Assembly: GCA_021798915.1 (NCBI GenBank)
Contig: JAJZBM010000002.1
Coordinates: forward strand, 216,690-280,689
Origin: Pseudomonadota bacterium
Lineage (GTDB): Bacteria > Pseudomonadota > Alphaproteobacteria > Acetobacterales > Acetobacteraceae
Direction: 5' to 3'
DNA: 64,000 nucleotides
In this document: positions 63,023-64,000 of the stretch, in pieces
Layout: the number at the start of each line of letters is the position of its first letter
How positions within the stretch are numbered: the stretch's first letter is position 1
Position numbers and translations under genes: made by a program
Notes under the pieces: generated by a model
What the model was told of the DNA's origin: nothing
The model's database searches: none
Seen by the model: the letters and a program-made list of their open reading frames with translations, nothing else

Positions 63023-64000
63023 ATGGCGCCTGACGATTTCGCTTATGGCGTGGGTCATCTGGTCCCCTATTCCGGTCTCGATCTGCACATAGAACGCGAG
63101 ACGGCGCCGAGCGGCCGTGACATCGCGCGGGAACTCGATCTTCTGCGCCACGCCGGCCTGTTTGACGCCGCCTATTACCACCGCACCAATCCCGATATCG
63201 AAAACAGCGGCGTCGAACCGCTGACCCACTATCATCTCTATGGCTGGGGGGAGGGGCGGCGGCCGAATTTTTATTTCGATCCCGTGTTTTATCTCGCCGA
63301 GAATCCCGATGTTCGTGCCGCCGGGATCGACCCCCTTCTGCACTATGTCTGGGCGGGGGAACGTGAGGGGCGGCGGCCGGTCCTCTATTTCGACCCGGCC
63401 TGGTATCGCGCGCGCTATGGCGTCCCCGAGGGCGAGATGTGCCTCGCCCATTTCCTCGAGCGCCGTCTGAGCGGGGAGACCAGCCCGCTCGCCGAATTCG
63501 ATTCGGCCTGGTATCTCAAGACCTATCCCGATATTGCCGCCGCCGGGATGGACCCTTTCGAGCATTTCCTCGTCCAGGGCCATCGCGAGGGCCGCAATCC
63601 GTCGGCGGATTTCGATAGCCGCTTTTATCGTCAGCGCTATCTCCGCGCCATGCCGGACGAAAATCCGCTGCTGCATTATCTCCGGCATCGCGATGACCCC
63701 GACATCCACACGTCGCGTCCGGCCGATGAGGTCAGCCTGCCGCGCGAGGTGCGGCGCAATACCCGCCCCGGCCTCAATTTCGAGGCGGTCGAGCCGGTCG
63801 CCGGGGCACACCGCCAGGCGCGGGTGCTGGCTTTTTACCTGCCGCAATTCCATCCTTGCCAGGAAAACGACGTCTGGTGGGGCAAGGGCTTCACCGAATG
63901 GACCAATCTCGGCCGCGCCTTGCCCCGCTTCGCCGGCCATTACCAGCCGCGCATCCCGCGCGATCTCGGCCATTACCGGCTCGACGGGGCGGAGACGCTG
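63023..64000 (+). CDS. WbsX-like glycan protein with N-terminal repeats (3' end outside window)
   Basis: 326 codons are visible. Four to five repeats of about 45 residues (YFDPVFYLAENPDVRAAG, HYVWAGEREGRRP, and so on) precede a domain with VLAFYLPQFHPCQENDVWWGKGFTEWTNLGRA, typical of glycoside-hydrolase-99-like WbsX proteins in polysaccharide clusters. ATG 63023 has GGGAG 7 nt upstream. The frame is open to the window edge and missing from the track. The true function (hydrolase or transferase) is not known from the part shown. Confidence 0.85.
   Translation, partial: MAPDDFAYGVGHLVPYSGLDLHIERETAPSGRDIARELDLLRHAGLFDAAYYHRTNPDIENSGVEPLTHYHLYGWGEGRRPNFYFDPVFYLAENPDVRAAGIDPLLHYVWAGEREGRRPVLYFDPAWYRARYGVPEGEMCLAHFLERRLSGETSPLAEFDSAWYLKTYPDIAAAGMDPFEHFLVQGHREGRNPSADFDSRFYRQRYLRAMPDENPLLHYLRHRDDPDIHTSRPADEVSLPREVRRNTRPGLNFEAVEPVAGAHRQARVLAFYLPQFHPCQENDVWWGKGFTEWTNLGRALPRFAGHYQPRIPRDLGHYRLDGAETL

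Overview
The window reads as a chromosomal segment of a high-GC alphaproteobacterium, most likely Rhodospirillales and probably Acetobacteraceae-like. The reasons are strongly GC-biased coding DNA with dense same-strand gene packing and many 4-bp ATGA/GTGA overlaps. Alphaproteobacterial marker genes are also present: a ChvG/ChvI-type pair, TrxB next to an LsrB-type LysR regulator, a PetP/PetR-type regulator pair with an EnvZ-like kinase, FliX divergent from FlgI, a one-cysteine DksA, Tim44-MltA, HpnK, and dnaN-recF-gyrB in a row. The species cannot be fixed from the sequence alone. I saw no tRNA, rRNA, CRISPR array, phage or insertion sequence.

Layout. 1-7 kb: partial hemN behind an FNR-type box, a TPR-glycosyltransferase coupled to a DUF3859 protein, a Fur-type box, a two-gene FtrB/FtrC-like iron uptake unit, then a degenerate protein-kinase-like gene with a membrane partner. 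7-13 kb: a class III CoA-transferase, an efflux adaptor and outer-membrane channel without their RND pump but coupled to a class II aldolase, an AhpD-like protein and a HugZ-like protein. 13-21.5 kb: ChvI/ChvG-type system, a PEP-CTERM protein, icd, NUDIX hydrolase, a PEP-mutase/isocitrate-lyase family enzyme, an FMN alpha-hydroxyacid oxidase and a GST. 21.5-31.2 kb: a chemoreceptor, then on the minus strand dnaN, recF, gyrB, a beta-propeller protein, a sterol-desaturase family enzyme and an MliC-like lipoprotein. 31.3-35.5 kb: PetP/PetR-like regulators with a kinase, HpnK, DksA. 35.5-45 kb: fliX, flgI-flgJ-flgN unit behind a sigma-54 promoter, rpmG, bactofilin, adenosine kinase, Tim44-MltA, motA-motB. 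45-51 kb: aldolase, methyltransferase, threonine dehydratase-like enzyme, two membrane glycosyltransferases and an Lrp regulator. 51-64 kb: trxB, lsrB, a possible structured RNA, a copper chaperone, a molybdopterin oxidoreductase, an MHYT-GGDEF-EAL protein, an MHS transporter divergent from a propionyl-CoA synthetase, and the 5' part of a WbsX-like glycan gene behind an AT-rich palindromic region.

The most unusual structure is a dispersed two-part AT-rich hairpin repeat found six times between or at the ends of genes (18713, 26235, 34037, 42612, 46815 and 62731). Two copies carry both hairpins; the others carry one. Most sit where a transcript should end, so they probably serve as portable terminators. 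One copy is read in frame as the start of a secreted beta-propeller protein. Other points worth a look are the kinase-dead pair, the pump-less efflux/aldolase operon, a perfect 19-bp palindrome in front of the MarR gene, and several tandem repeats at gene edges, one of which duplicates start codons.
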